Counted from the stretch's first letter, positions 34,108-42,860 are shown. The stretch: DNA of 64,000 bases from Prevotella sp. (GCA_017619755.1 JAFZRU010000031.1:1-64000); one strand, 5' to 3'. The notes: a model not told the origin generated them from the letters alone. Translations and numbers: made by a program.

Positions 34108-35067
34108 TCAAATGTCAAAATCTCCTAATGTAAAAACCTCGTCCTTGGGCAAAGGTTTGCCTCCCACCTTGTCGGGTTGCCATGTGCGAACGTGTATTTG
34201 TGGCTGGTTTTCGTTGGTGAAGTCCCATAGGAGGAAAAGATAACCGTCATCATGATAGCTATTGTTAGTGTAGCCCTGTAGCAATGTCACACCGTAGAAG
34301 TTGGGATTGGTGGGATGGCGCATCACCTCTATTTCATCGAACGTAATCTTGAAATAACGAGCATTCTGGAAAATACGTCTGAGTTTGTCGATATATTCTT
34401 TCTTGCTCTGCTTATTGTATTCTATCTTCTGTGAGGAAAAACCCTCGGCATGTTTCTGCATGATTACCTTTCCAGTTATGATAAGAGCATCGTCACTGAA
34501 CACCTGATTAAGAAACTTGATATCTTTTTGGTTATATGCGGTGCGGAACTGTTCCACGTAGTCGAGAATCATCTGCCGACGTCGTAGGTCAGTAAGTTCC
34601 AAGTTGCTCTTGATAACATTCATATAGAGATTCATACTGACAGAGAGATAGAAACTCACCACATTGCCTTGTTTGTCGAAACTGATGACGGCCTCTTGGT
34701 ACTCTTCCTCATTAAAAGCCCGCTCGGCAGTGGGTTTCATCATCAATGGGATGTTTCGTACTTGGTAACCCGAGTTTGTGGTAATACAGTGCTCCACAAT
34801 CTCCTCATCCGTACAGAGAAAAGGCGTGTTTTCCCACAACATGGCCATCGACCGCTGTACGTCAATGCCAACACCCATGGCGGAGAAATCAAGATTACGG
34901 TCGGCAGCCTGTGCCGCATTGATTTCGTTTAATATCTGCATGATATTACGCTCCATCTTTTGTCGTAATGCGTCACTTTCCACTCCGTCAGTAATTGTCA
35001 CAGAAATGTCAAAAGCCCGCACTACAATGGACAAGGACAAGAACAAACAAAAAATAATATTTCTCAT
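34108..35067 (-). CDS. Exported protein with NTF2/SnoaL-like domain
   Basis: About 319 residues from the ATG at 35067 (MRNIIFCLFLSLSIVVRA, a signal peptide). The start is favoured because it overlaps the upstream stop as ATGA. An N-terminal domain begins FDISVTITDGVESDALRQKM. From about residue 165 comes an NTF2-like stretch: MILDYVEQFRTAYNQKDIKF, VFSDDALIITGKVIM, FYGVTLLQGYTNNSYHDDGY. The family is not firmly known. It is predicted periplasmic and sits among other exported products of the tubulin-like operon. Confidence 0.68.
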   Translation of the reverse strand: MRNIIFCLFLSLSIVVRAFDISVTITDGVESDALRQKMERNIMQILNEINAAQAADRNLDFSAMGVGIDVQRSMAMLWENTPFLCTDEEIVEHCITTNSGYQVRNIPLMMKPTAERAFNEEEYQEAVISFDKQGNVVSFYLSVSMNLYMNVIKSNLELTDLRRRQMILDYVEQFRTAYNQKDIKFLNQVFSDDALIITGKVIMQKHAEGFSSQKIEYNKQSKKEYIDKLRRIFQNARYFKITFDEIEVMRHPTNPNFYGVTLLQGYTNNSYHDDGYLFLLWDFTNENQPQIHVRTWQPDKVGGKPLPKDEVFTLGDFDI

Positions 35068-35822
35068 AAGCTTGTAGTTTTTAACAAAAGCCAAAAGGCT
35101 CCACAATTTTTGTATCTCTTGATGTCATCTTGCTGTAATGTTCTGAGATTCACTTGTTCATTACCATCACTTCTCAACAATGCTATGATATCCCCCTCAC
35201 GGTTGTAAACGAAAAGATGGCACGCCGCGCCAACAGGCAGTGTGGCGTATTTGCCATAATCACAGAGAACACCTGTACTCTTTAGTCCTTTCACATAAGG
35301 TTCGATGTCACTGAATCGGCGAATGCACAGCATTCGTCGCTCCTCATCGGTGAGGATAATAGTTGTTGTCACATAATTGGAAGGGAGGTCGTAGATTGCA
35401 GAATCGGATGCGACCATAGTTGACCCTTCGCCAATAGGTTGAACCTTGAAGACGTTCACCTCGTTTTTGTCGCTGACGGCCATAATGTCGCTCTTCTTCA
35501 CATAGACAAAAGCACGGTAATAATCTCCACGTTGAGTCTGCAGTTGCTGACAATGTTCTTTGGCTTTCACAATGCACACCTCAATATCTTCATCGGGATA
35601 CATCTTTCGCACCCATTCTCCCACCATCGTCTCAAGAATGGCCTTTGCTCCATCCACAGCTTCAGTTGCCACTTTCATTGTTGCTTCAGCATACAGATAC
35701 TGGGCATCGCGCTTGATTTTGGCGATGCTTTTGGCCGTACTATCGCCCGATTGTGCAAAAACACCAAGGTTGGTAGCCACAAAAAACAGCATGCAGAGAA
35801 TTGTTTTGCCTTTTATTGCCAT
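35064..35822 (-). CDS. Hypothetical exported protein
   Basis: A 252-residue protein with signal peptide MAIKGKTILCMLFFVATNLG ending VFAQ. The mature part starts with a helical region (AKIKRDAQYLYAEATMKVAT) and includes QTQRGDYYRAFVYVKKSDI, somewhat like envelope proteins of the LPP20 type, but I am not sure of the family. The C-terminal half has FSDIEPYVKGLKSTGVLCDY and ends GAFWLLLKTTSL. It overlaps both neighbours, by 4 bp downstream and by 10 bp upstream, so it is tightly coupled within the operon. Function is unknown. Confidence 0.65.
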   Translation of the reverse strand: MAIKGKTILCMLFFVATNLGVFAQSGDSTAKSIAKIKRDAQYLYAEATMKVATEAVDGAKAILETMVGEWVRKMYPDEDIEVCIVKAKEHCQQLQTQRGDYYRAFVYVKKSDIMAVSDKNEVNVFKVQPIGEGSTMVASDSAIYDLPSNYVTTTIILTDEERRMLCIRRFSDIEPYVKGLKSTGVLCDYGKYATLPVGAACHLFVYNREGDIIALLRSDGNEQVNLRTLQQDDIKRYKNCGAFWLLLKTTSL

Positions 35823-36778
35823 TGTTTACGCTTTCTATTATTCGTCTCTTGTTGATAAAGGTTTTTCAAATTGTGTGTTGGGATGTAGCAGGTAAGCCGA
35901 GCCTTTAGCACTGCATTAGGATGGATGACGAAATTGTCAGGAATCACCACCGACAGCATGTGATTAAAACCCAACTCTCGGCTATGAGCGATGACAATGG
36001 CCAACAACCCATCTTCACGTTCTTCCTCAACAGCGAAAAACACTTTGAGATTCATACTATTGCAATAGTCGAGCCACTGCGACAACCGAATGTTATAATT
36101 GATGGTTTTCATCCCATAGACCGATTGCTCCACATAGAGTTGGTAGGCGGCATCTTCTGCCAAGCCATGGAAGAGATTTGCAGCCGACAAGTCCTTGTGC
36201 TCATCTTCAAAAACAGGAACGAACTTATTGCCATTTTTCCTATAAAAGGTGGCATCCTTCAGGCTTTCCAATTCGAAATGTCCTTTTTCCGACACATATA
36301 CACCTCCTCTTTCCACCAAGCCTTCAGGGACGGAAGGCTTTTGAGATCGCATCTCTGAGGCACAAATGTCCTCCTTCAACCTATTCTGTGCCTCCTCCTG
36401 TCCCATACCCATGATGAGATCGTATTGGGCCGGAAATACCACGGTAATGAAAGGCTTGTCGTCTTTGGCCCAGCTCACCTCATAGTGTTTGTCCACCAAT
36501 GAGATGGCCATGGGCATCGTATCATTCACCAAATAAAGGTCTTGAGGCCTGCCCTTTCGAAAGAACACCTTGTCGTCAGCCATTTTCATTTGCATGGAAG
36601 CTGCTCCTTTTTTCATCACAGTGGGGAAATAGTGCTCCATAAAGTCCATCACCATCAATTGTTGGCGGCTGGAAATAGACCGGACACCTTCACTGAAGAG
36701 TTTCAGCTGCTGTGCTTGTGCCGATAACGACAAGAAGACAATGGCAAGTACCACACACCAGTTTCTTTCATTTTTCAT
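35813..36778 (-). CDS. Hypothetical exported protein
   Basis: A 321-residue protein with signal MKNERNWCVVLAIVFLSLSA ending QAQ. Features are MDFMEHYFPTVMKKGAASMQ, YEVSWAKDDKPFITVVFPAQ, a central ERGGVYVSEKGHFELESLKD, and a basic C-terminus NNRKRKQWQ. No family was recognised. Its stop overlaps the next gene by 10 bp and it starts 7 bp after the zinc-ribbon gene. Predicted periplasmic. Its fixed place between the zinc-ribbon and PEGA genes suggests a shared pathway. Confidence 0.63.
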   Translation of the reverse strand: MKNERNWCVVLAIVFLSLSAQAQQLKLFSEGVRSISSRQQLMVMDFMEHYFPTVMKKGAASMQMKMADDKVFFRKGRPQDLYLVNDTMPMAISLVDKHYEVSWAKDDKPFITVVFPAQYDLIMGMGQEEAQNRLKEDICASEMRSQKPSVPEGLVERGGVYVSEKGHFELESLKDATFYRKNGNKFVPVFEDEHKDLSAANLFHGLAEDAAYQLYVEQSVYGMKTINYNIRLSQWLDYCNSMNLKVFFAVEEEREDGLLAIVIAHSRELGFNHMLSVVIPDNFVIHPNAVLKARLTCYIPTHNLKNLYQQETNNRKRKQWQ

Positions 36779-36785
36779 AAGTTTT

Positions 36786-37592
36786 TCATTTACCGATAAT
36801 GATGCTGCCTTTCACTTGATTGTTGGCATCATACCAAATGCCTTGTACAAGATGTCCTTCTGAAAATTCACCAATCACATAGTCGCCTGGCTCGGCCATT
36901 CGTCCCTTGGGGTCGCGACTATCGATGACATGGGAGGATTTGAAAACGAGACGTCCATTCACATCGTCGGGCTGTCCATTGCGTAGCGACCCCTTGAACA
37001 CGGCATAGTCCAAGTTCTTGCTACCCGTAGTAGAAACGGATGCAGGAGCTGCCTTGGGAGTTGGGGATGGGGCTGCCTTGGTAGTTGGGGTGGTTGATTG
37101 GACAGGGGCGGGAGCAGGAGGCACATTTGTAGGTGCTGCTTTTTGTTGGTTGGCCACGCGTTGGAGCGAATCGGCCACGGCTTGCAGACTGTCGCGCTCC
37201 TGCTTGGCTTTGTCTGCATCATCCTTGATACTGTCGTTCTTCAGACTATCGGCTACAGTGGCATTGATTGCTTTTTCCAAGCTGTCTTTTCTCAAACTAT
37301 CGGCCAGTTGTTCAGCACGGTCATATTGAGAGGATAATTGTTCGTCGCTGCCTGAAAGCCACCAGAGACCTCCTACGATGAGCAGTAGTGCGATGATGGC
37401 AGCTGCCAAATAAAGCCATTTGTTGCCACTTCGTTTGGGTGGTGGACATTCTCGGAGAGGTTTTCCACATTCAGGACATATCAAATCTTTGCGAGCAGGT
37501 ATCTCCTGTACTTCTTTTGACTTGCATTTCTCACATTTGTCGTTGAGGCATATTCCGTATCGGAAACGGATGCGTTCTTGTTTGATAGGCAT
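36786..37592 (-). CDS. Zinc-ribbon, single-span membrane protein with MORN-like C-terminus
   Basis: A 268-residue protein with a cytoplasmic double zinc ribbon at residues 13-50 (GICLNDKCEKCKSKE, then LICPECGKPLREC). A membrane span follows (WLYLAAAIIALLLIVGGLWW), then a helical, Asp/Ser/Lys-rich stretch with DSL repeats and a Pro/Thr/Ala linker. The last 75 residues are MORN-like (VFKGSLRNGQPDDVNGRLVF, IGEFSEGHLVQGIWYD). Topology inferred: ribbon inside, MORN part outside. It follows the tubulin-like gene by 34 bp. A direct contact with that protein's GYF-type domain is possible but only a guess. Confidence 0.75.
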   Translation of the reverse strand: MPIKQERIRFRYGICLNDKCEKCKSKEVQEIPARKDLICPECGKPLRECPPPKRSGNKWLYLAAAIIALLLIVGGLWWLSGSDEQLSSQYDRAEQLADSLRKDSLEKAINATVADSLKNDSIKDDADKAKQERDSLQAVADSLQRVANQQKAAPTNVPPAPAPVQSTTPTTKAAPSPTPKAAPASVSTTGSKNLDYAVFKGSLRNGQPDDVNGRLVFKSSHVIDSRDPKGRMAEPGDYVIGEFSEGHLVQGIWYDANNQVKGSIIIGK

Positions 37593-37626
37593 ATCTTAAA
37601 GATTGTTTTAGTTATTACATAATTGA

Positions 37627-40600
37627 TTATGCTAATGATGGAGGCGTGGTTTTTCCCACAGGTGGCAGGGGCGGCATGGCAGGTGGAGCGGGTGGTGCAA
37701 AAAGAGATTGCAATGCTGGCACATGGCTGGCTTGGGTCCAAGCGGGCAACCCCTCCATCCAGACCATGCTCGATGGGGTAAGTTGTCCACCTATCACCAT
37801 TTGACGACACAAATCAATACCATAGGGTCCATACTGTTGGCCACCGACAGCAATAAAGAGTTTAATGTCAGGAGCAGGTGCAATAGGCGGCGGTGTGGAA
37901 GCCATACCGTTTATGGGTGGTGGAGCCATTGCAGCATTTGGAGGCACTGCGGATCCTGTCACATTAGCGGTTTGGGTGGCAGCTTTGGTGGCAGCCACTT
38001 CTTCGGCATTCTCCACGACAAAGAAGGGAGGTAAGTCTCTACCATCTCCCTCGCTGTGGAGCAAAATGGCATTTCCGATGTCTGTGCTCGTGTTGCCCGT
38101 ATGCAAAAAACGGTCGTATTTCTCCTTGTAGGCGTGAAGCCAATCAATAGCACGCATAGGGAAACAGTAAGTTACAGTAATAATCGACAACTCATCCTTG
38201 CGGGGACTTTTGCGGTTTACCACAATAGTGGTGCGAGCCACACTTTGGTTAACAGATTGCTTGAATGCCTTCTCCAACTTGTCGGCGAAGCGTTTCAAAC
38301 CCTCGTTTTCTTCAGGCGACGGAATAGAGATGAGAATAGTCTTCTTGTTAATACTGGCAGTATTATGAGGACTTTTCTCACCTTCATTATTGCGGACAAC
38401 ACGTTGGAGTTGCTCAGCATTCAATTTCAAGTAAACTCCACTTTGGTTGATAATCTTTGAGGCGAACTCATTGATTTGATCTTCAGTGCGCAATTTTTGT
38501 TGTAATTGGGTCAGAATGTTGAGTCCCAGCACCTTGTTTTCGCTCTCAGCCTTTTCGTTATGTTTCGTTTTGACGATTTCTGAGAGACGCAGGTCAAAGG
38601 CATCTTTGATGATGTCGATATCGATATCATTGGCAAGTCGTCCAAAATTAATGAAGTCGCCCATAGGGAGTATCCGCTCACGTATCTGACGAGCAATATT
38701 GGGCATCTCCACCTTGTCGGTTATCAACTCCACCTCAAAGTCTCCCATCATTTCTTCTTCACTCACCTCGATGATGGCACTCTTGTAGTCTTCCAATCCC
38801 TTGTTCACCTTGCGTTGGGCGGTCACCAGTCGCTCGGTTTCATCGAGGGCATCATTGATTTTTTTGCCAAATGCTGAGATGTCGGCATCCATCTTACCTA
38901 ATTCAACATACACTCGTGCGGCGAGTTTTTTAGCAAACTCCCAAGCTACAAGCATCGTCTTTGAAACGAAGTAGTCGGTCAATATGCCCTTGTGTTCTCC
39001 AAAACGGCGTGCCCCCACACCCACCATGCGTTGAAGAATGCCCAAACGACTCCACTCTACCACATTGGCTATGCGTTCTTCTTCTATCCTTGCGTTCCCA
39101 TCGGCCTCTTCTTTCGATTTGATTTCCAAATCCTTGCGCAAATCAGACATATATTCAAGCAATAGGCGCGACACCTTCTGCAATTCCACGATAGACACGT
39201 CACCCAACTTCCACTTCTCAAACAATTCTCCTTCTATGCGATGGCGAATTTCACGTGCAATATCAGGGATGGCGCGCTCCTTGCCAAGATAGAAGTTTTC
39301 CACACCCTCGTCACGGAAATGGTTGTTGAAGAAATCATTCATAATGTCGTTGAGGTCGTTAAGGGGGTCATCCTTTTTGGCTTGGTCGGCATAACCTATA
39401 GCCTTGTCTTGCCAATAGTCCAGGAAAAGCGAGTAGTCGGCATCTGATTCAAGCACTTTCTTTTCCAATGTAAGATGCAAGTCATCAAGCATCCATGCCG
39501 ACAAATTGTCTTTGCTAAGATATTCTTTTCGATAGTCCTTGTTGCGCTCCTCATTGACGAAACCTTGGTTCTCACGCCAATTGTTGTACTTGAATTGGTA
39601 GAGTATGCTTTCACCAACAGTGTAGGTGATGTGTTTCAGTATGCGTAGTTCAGGATACATCACTCGCTTGATGCCAAAGGAGTTGATTTTTTTCGTCCGA
39701 GCAACAGCCACTCTTCCATCGGGACCTGGATTTGCCGTTTCATCGAATTCAAGTGCATAATCATCCATATTCTCAAAATTATAGGCACGAATGATGTCAC
39801 TATTCACTTGATCGTTTTCATTCACCTGAAAAATACGAGCAAAAATGTAGTCACTCACAATACGGGGGAGGTCTTCCAAAGAATTGACGGCCTCGCCATT
39901 CTCGTTGACATTGCTATAGACAGTTAAACCATCTGCTACCCCCTTTATACGGTCGTTGTACAATACGGCCGGCCCAGTTCCTGTCACATCTTGTGGTTGC
40001 CACCTACCAACCTGTAAAGCATTGAGTTCTTGCATTGCAGCGAAGCCATTGGGGTAATAGCGTCCCTGGTCCATATCGCTCTTGGGAAGAGTTTTTTCAG
40101 GAATCATCGCATAGACAGAAATCTTGGCATCGGGATAAGTTTTGCGAGCTTGTATGACAGCATCAATGATGGAGCCAGAACCTGTACCGCCACTAAGACC
40201 AGCGAAAATGTGAATGTGAGTGAGTTCGCTATCGCCTGAAATACCAGATTTGGCCTGGCAAAGTCCCACCCTTTCTCGAAGGCTGTTGACATAGCCAATC
40301 GCATTGGCAGCAAAAAGCAACCGCCCGGCACGACGTTTTTGTCCAGCCGCCTGTCCCAAAGAGCCGATGGCGGATTTCACGGCTGAGACATTGCTTACAA
40401 TACTCTTCACCAAAGGATAACTTCCTATGTGGTCAAGAATATATTCCACATCCACAGCCTTGATGTTGAGAAACTCATCACGTGTGAAGGAAGCGTTTTT
40501 GCCCATCACGCGAAAGTCGGCACGTGCTTTTCCATCCTTGGGCATCATTTCATCAGTGGAGTCGACATAAAGCAAGGCTACAGGGAGTTTGTTGCGTTCA

Positions 40601-40716
40601 TCTTCTTCGTGAAACTCCTCGAATAATCGCATCTTGAACGCACGTAGAATTTTTCCACCAGTGCCACCAAGACCCACCAGTACATGATTGCCATTTGTAA
40701 ATGTTTGTGTTTTCAT
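37627..40716 (-). CDS. Tubulin/FtsZ-like protein with C-terminal GYF-type domain
   Basis: A 1029-residue protein of the bacterial tubulin-like superfamily. Near the N-terminus is LVGLGGTGGKILRAFK (residues 13-28), and at 171-182 the tubulin phosphate loop FAGLSGGTGSGS. Both are hallmarks of GTP-binding tubulins and FtsZ. A long helical middle (about 380-880, for example EYMSDLRKDLEIKSKEEADG) is absent from FtsZ. The C-terminus has an Ala/Pro-rich linker, a GYF_2-like domain (about 952-1006: GGQQYGPYGIDLCRQMVIGG, VWMEGLPAWTQ) and a Pro-rich tail. It is far larger than FtsZ (about 400) and has no division neighbours. Predicted role: a GTP-dependent filament or membrane scaffold. Polymerisation is not shown. 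Confidence 0.8.
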   Translation of the reverse strand: MKTQTFTNGNHVLVGLGGTGGKILRAFKMRLFEEFHEEDERNKLPVALLYVDSTDEMMPKDGKARADFRVMGKNASFTRDEFLNIKAVDVEYILDHIGSYPLVKSIVSNVSAVKSAIGSLGQAAGQKRRAGRLLFAANAIGYVNSLRERVGLCQAKSGISGDSELTHIHIFAGLSGGTGSGSIIDAVIQARKTYPDAKISVYAMIPEKTLPKSDMDQGRYYPNGFAAMQELNALQVGRWQPQDVTGTGPAVLYNDRIKGVADGLTVYSNVNENGEAVNSLEDLPRIVSDYIFARIFQVNENDQVNSDIIRAYNFENMDDYALEFDETANPGPDGRVAVARTKKINSFGIKRVMYPELRILKHITYTVGESILYQFKYNNWRENQGFVNEERNKDYRKEYLSKDNLSAWMLDDLHLTLEKKVLESDADYSLFLDYWQDKAIGYADQAKKDDPLNDLNDIMNDFFNNHFRDEGVENFYLGKERAIPDIAREIRHRIEGELFEKWKLGDVSIVELQKVSRLLLEYMSDLRKDLEIKSKEEADGNARIEEERIANVVEWSRLGILQRMVGVGARRFGEHKGILTDYFVSKTMLVAWEFAKKLAARVYVELGKMDADISAFGKKINDALDETERLVTAQRKVNKGLEDYKSAIIEVSEEEMMGDFEVELITDKVEMPNIARQIRERILPMGDFINFGRLANDIDIDIIKDAFDLRLSEIVKTKHNEKAESENKVLGLNILTQLQQKLRTEDQINEFASKIINQSGVYLKLNAEQLQRVVRNNEGEKSPHNTASINKKTILISIPSPEENEGLKRFADKLEKAFKQSVNQSVARTTIVVNRKSPRKDELSIITVTYCFPMRAIDWLHAYKEKYDRFLHTGNTSTDIGNAILLHSEGDGRDLPPFFVVENAEEVAATKAATQTANVTGSAVPPNAAMAPPPINGMASTPPPIAPAPDIKLFIAVGGQQYGPYGIDLCRQMVIGGQLTPSSMVWMEGLPAWTQASHVPALQSLFAPPAPPAMPPLPPVGKTTPPSLA

Positions 40717-40767
40717 CTTGTATTTGTTTGTTATATTGTCTGTTTTTTATATGACTCACTCTCCACA

Positions 40768-41358
40768 TCATCTTCTTCTCCTTCGCATATCGATGTGCTG
40801 TCTCCTATAGGCGGGACGTTGACGAACACTTCGTGGGATTTTTGATTTCTCCATCGTTTTGATGACGATGATGGCACCCACGACAGCGAATGCAAAACAC
40901 CACATCAACCTCCTAAAGATATACCAGCGCATAAAAGAGCGCAATTCGGTTGCTATTGCATGGGGCAACTCATGTGCTCGAAAACCAGTGAACTCGCCAC
41001 CGCCAATGTAATATTGCAAAAGAGGATATTCATAGATGATTTCCTTGATGACATCATCAGCCTGACGCAAACTGACATATTCTGTTGGTGGATAACGACT
41101 TTCCACAAGTCGCTCTATCTGAACCTCATAGAAATCTGTCAATTGTATGATTTTCAGCGCCCCCATAATGAGGATACATTGCACGGACAAAAGAAGAAAC
41201 AACAATGCTCCGACTATAATACCTGACAATGTAAATTGTGCATCCTTGTACCAACCTTTGATGAGGAAAGTGAACAACCCCATAAAAAGGACTGCGATAA
41301 GAATACCCCAGAAGACACTGCTGATGGAATATCTGAAGAGATCTAATAGTGCCGACAT
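40768..41358 (-). CDS. Three-span inner-membrane protein, first gene of the tubulin-like operon
   Basis: A 196-residue protein with two N-terminal membrane spans (ISSVFWGILIAVLFMGLFTF, GIIVGALLFLLLSVQCILIM), a middle soluble loop (about 70-145: QADDVIKEIIYEYPLLQYYI), a third span (RRLMWCFAFAVVGAIIVI) and a strongly basic cytoplasmic tail ending HIDMRRRRR. No family was recognised. The gene lies 51 bp upstream of the tubulin-like gene. An anchor role for that protein, perhaps through the basic tail, is inferred from operon position alone. Confidence 0.7.
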   Translation of the reverse strand: MSALLDLFRYSISSVFWGILIAVLFMGLFTFLIKGWYKDAQFTLSGIIVGALLFLLLSVQCILIMGALKIIQLTDFYEVQIERLVESRYPPTEYVSLRQADDVIKEIIYEYPLLQYYIGGGEFTGFRAHELPHAIATELRSFMRWYIFRRLMWCFAFAVVGAIIVIKTMEKSKIPRSVRQRPAYRRQHIDMRRRRR

Positions 41359-41400
41359 ATTAAGTGTTTAATGATGGTAACTAATTTGTACTAAGTGTTT

Positions 41401-41500
41401 TTTCTTTCGGACACAATAGGAAGTGTGAGCCTCTCAGCTAATCCGCTGGAAGGCCTTCGACTGCCCGAAAGAAGATTAGAAGAAACAGCTCACACCTATG
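41401..41500 (-). ncRNA. Candidate structured RNA with pseudoknot in the tubulin-operon leader
   Basis: Three complementary pairs are nested and crossed: GTGTGAGC (41423-41430) with GCTCACAC (41488-41495), extended by ATAG/CTAT after a bulge; CTAATC (41438-41443) with GATTAG (41474-41479); and TTCTTTCGG (41402-41410) with CCGAAAGAA (41465-41473). The last crosses the first two, giving an H-type pseudoknot. It lies 43 bp upstream of the first gene and downstream of a -7 box at 41659-41666, so it would be in the transcript leader. It could be a riboswitch, a protein-binding leader or an unrelated small RNA. No Rfam family was recognised. Confidence 0.5.
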
Positions 41501-41658
41501 CATTATTATAGGGAACTTCTAAGAAGCCCATACAATACATACACAGGAAGAACGTTCTTGTCATTCCATCTTTCACGGGTAAGTTGTCGAAGTTTACCAG
41601 CTGGAAAAACCAAACGTTTCCTTTTATTGCATTTACCGCAGCATCAACTGCGATAGTG

Positions 41659-41666
41659 CAAAGATA
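41659..41666 (-). promoter_or_regulatory. -7 element of the tubulin-like operon
   Basis: The minus strand reads TATCTTTG followed by C, a strong match. It predicts a leader of about 290 nt. The -33 position is poor. A weaker TATTTTTG lies at 41764-41771 on the same strand. Confidence 0.5.
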
Positions 41667-41852
41667 AGAATTATTCAGTATAAAACGTCATTTGTGAGCT
41701 GTTTTTTTTCGTTTTAATCCATTTTTTTGTCATCTGCATATTGTATGCTGATGTTTTCGACTGCAAAAATACGCTTTTTTCTTGAAATTGCAGCCTTCTT
41801 GTTGTTGTCCATTTCATCCAAAGAAGAAAATTCATCCTCAACAACAATTATT

Positions 41853-41922
41853 GCGGTCTTTGTCACTTTTTCCAATACCGCATACAGACATACTTGCTCT
41901 CGGAAATGGCAACAAAGACCGT
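41853..41922. repeat. Palindromic dispersed repeat, copy A
   Basis: The ends GCGGTCTTTGT and ACAAAGACCGT form an inverted repeat (10 of 11), with CTTGCTCTCGG near the right side. A related copy lies at 42927-42997. The surrounding 41,700-42,200 stretch is otherwise non-coding as far as I can see, apart from a small hairpin TGGAC-ATAAA-GTCCA near 42,010. Confidence 0.6.
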
Positions 41923-42147
41923 AACATCGTGTCGATAAACAGCGAGCATATCAGTGTACCCCCCCCTCAAGCAGTAGATTGGCGTCCTTTCATTCCAGGC
42001 GAGCGGATGGACATAAAGTCCACCCCTACAGTTTCACCAGGATCTTGGAACAGCTTATTAAAATTATGAATATAAATAAATAATGTGAACACTCATATTT
42101 TTGAATGAAAGAATTGCAACGAACTATGAAATGGACGAAATGGATGA

Positions 42148-42177
42148 TTGTCCATCGATCATAATTATCTATTTTTG
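42148..42177 (+). promoter_or_regulatory. Promoter of the lipoprotein gene at 42214
   Basis: TTG (42148-42150) and TATTTTTG (42170-42177) are separated by 19 bp. The ATG at 42214 lies 36 bp downstream. Confidence 0.6.
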
Positions 42178-42213
42178 CTGCGAAAATAATTATTAACTAT
42201 AAAAAAGCATTTT

Positions 42214-42759
42214 ATGAAAAAGATTCCGAGTTTTTTAGCATTTGCTATGATGGTTGTATTCAGCATTGCTTTCACTTCATGTGGTAATGATGATGAAGAC
42301 GATGATTTTGTAAAAAATGGAAGTCAGATTGAGATTAATGGCAAAAAACATAATGTGTTTGACACAAGTCTGTTATGGTGTGACATGGTTGCTTTATATG
42401 GTGAAACAATGATGAAAGGTCTTTATGGAGACAACTATTTGGAGCAAAATACTGCTATGTGCTCTATTGACACATCGAATGGTGATTCTTATTTATTCTC
42501 GTGGGTATCCCCTTATGAGCCGAAGAAAGGTGATGTTATCTCAAAAATGAAGGACTTTGTCATGGAGCCTGATATAATAGGACAGAAAAAAGACATTGAA
42601 TATTCTTATGGTGGCGGTACTGCAAAAATCATTGACACAAATGTTTCCAAAGAAGAAATGACAATTCAATTTGACAATTTGAAAATGGTGAAAGGCAGCG
42701 ATTCCTTCTCCTTTACAGGTCAACTAACATTCCCTTTTGATTATAGTGAACTACACTAA
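42214..42759 (+). CDS. Hypothetical lipoprotein between repeat copies
   Basis: A 181-residue protein starting MKKIPSFLAFAMMVVFSIAF with lipobox TSCG (Cys at about 23) followed by an acidic DDEDDD run, typical of surface-exported Bacteroidetes lipoproteins. The mature domain has beta-rich phrases (QIEINGKKHNVFDTSLLWCD, SYLFSWVSPYEPKKGDVISK, MTIQFDNLKMVKGSDSFSFT). No family was recognised. It has its own promoter and terminator, is AT-rich, and is flanked on both sides by the palindromic repeat, which suggests a mobile or recently inserted cassette. Confidence 0.7.
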   Translation: MKKIPSFLAFAMMVVFSIAFTSCGNDDEDDDFVKNGSQIEINGKKHNVFDTSLLWCDMVALYGETMMKGLYGDNYLEQNTAMCSIDTSNGDSYLFSWVSPYEPKKGDVISKMKDFVMEPDIIGQKKDIEYSYGGGTAKIIDTNVSKEEMTIQFDNLKMVKGSDSFSFTGQLTFPFDYSELH

Positions 42760-42816
42760 TAAAAAAGAATAAGAATTAGCTTACACTACAAAAGCAGGGA
42801 ACTGGCTTTATGTCAT

Positions 42817-42860
42817 CCTAACACCTCATCATTGTGTGATGGACGACACGTTAGGTTTTT
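42817..42860 (+). terminator. Terminator of the lipoprotein gene
   Basis: CCTAAC (42817-42822) pairs with GTTAGG (42850-42855) around an inner ATCA-TTGTG-TGAT stem, followed by TTTTT. The stop codon is 58 bp upstream. Confidence 0.55.

Noticed and set aside
37627-40716. Calling the tubulin-like protein FtsZ
   Set aside because: It is more than twice the FtsZ length, has an added GYF-type domain and no mur/fts genes nearby. Only the nucleotide-binding motifs are shared.
41401-41700. Assignment of the leader to a named RNA family such as 6S RNA or a known riboswitch
   Set aside because: I could not match conserved positions of any family by eye, so it is left as an unnamed structured leader.
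41782-42069. 95-codon frame between the tubulin-like operon and the lipoprotein gene
   Set aside because: It runs through the palindromic repeat, has no domain and no promoter. The same holds for 41727-41924.
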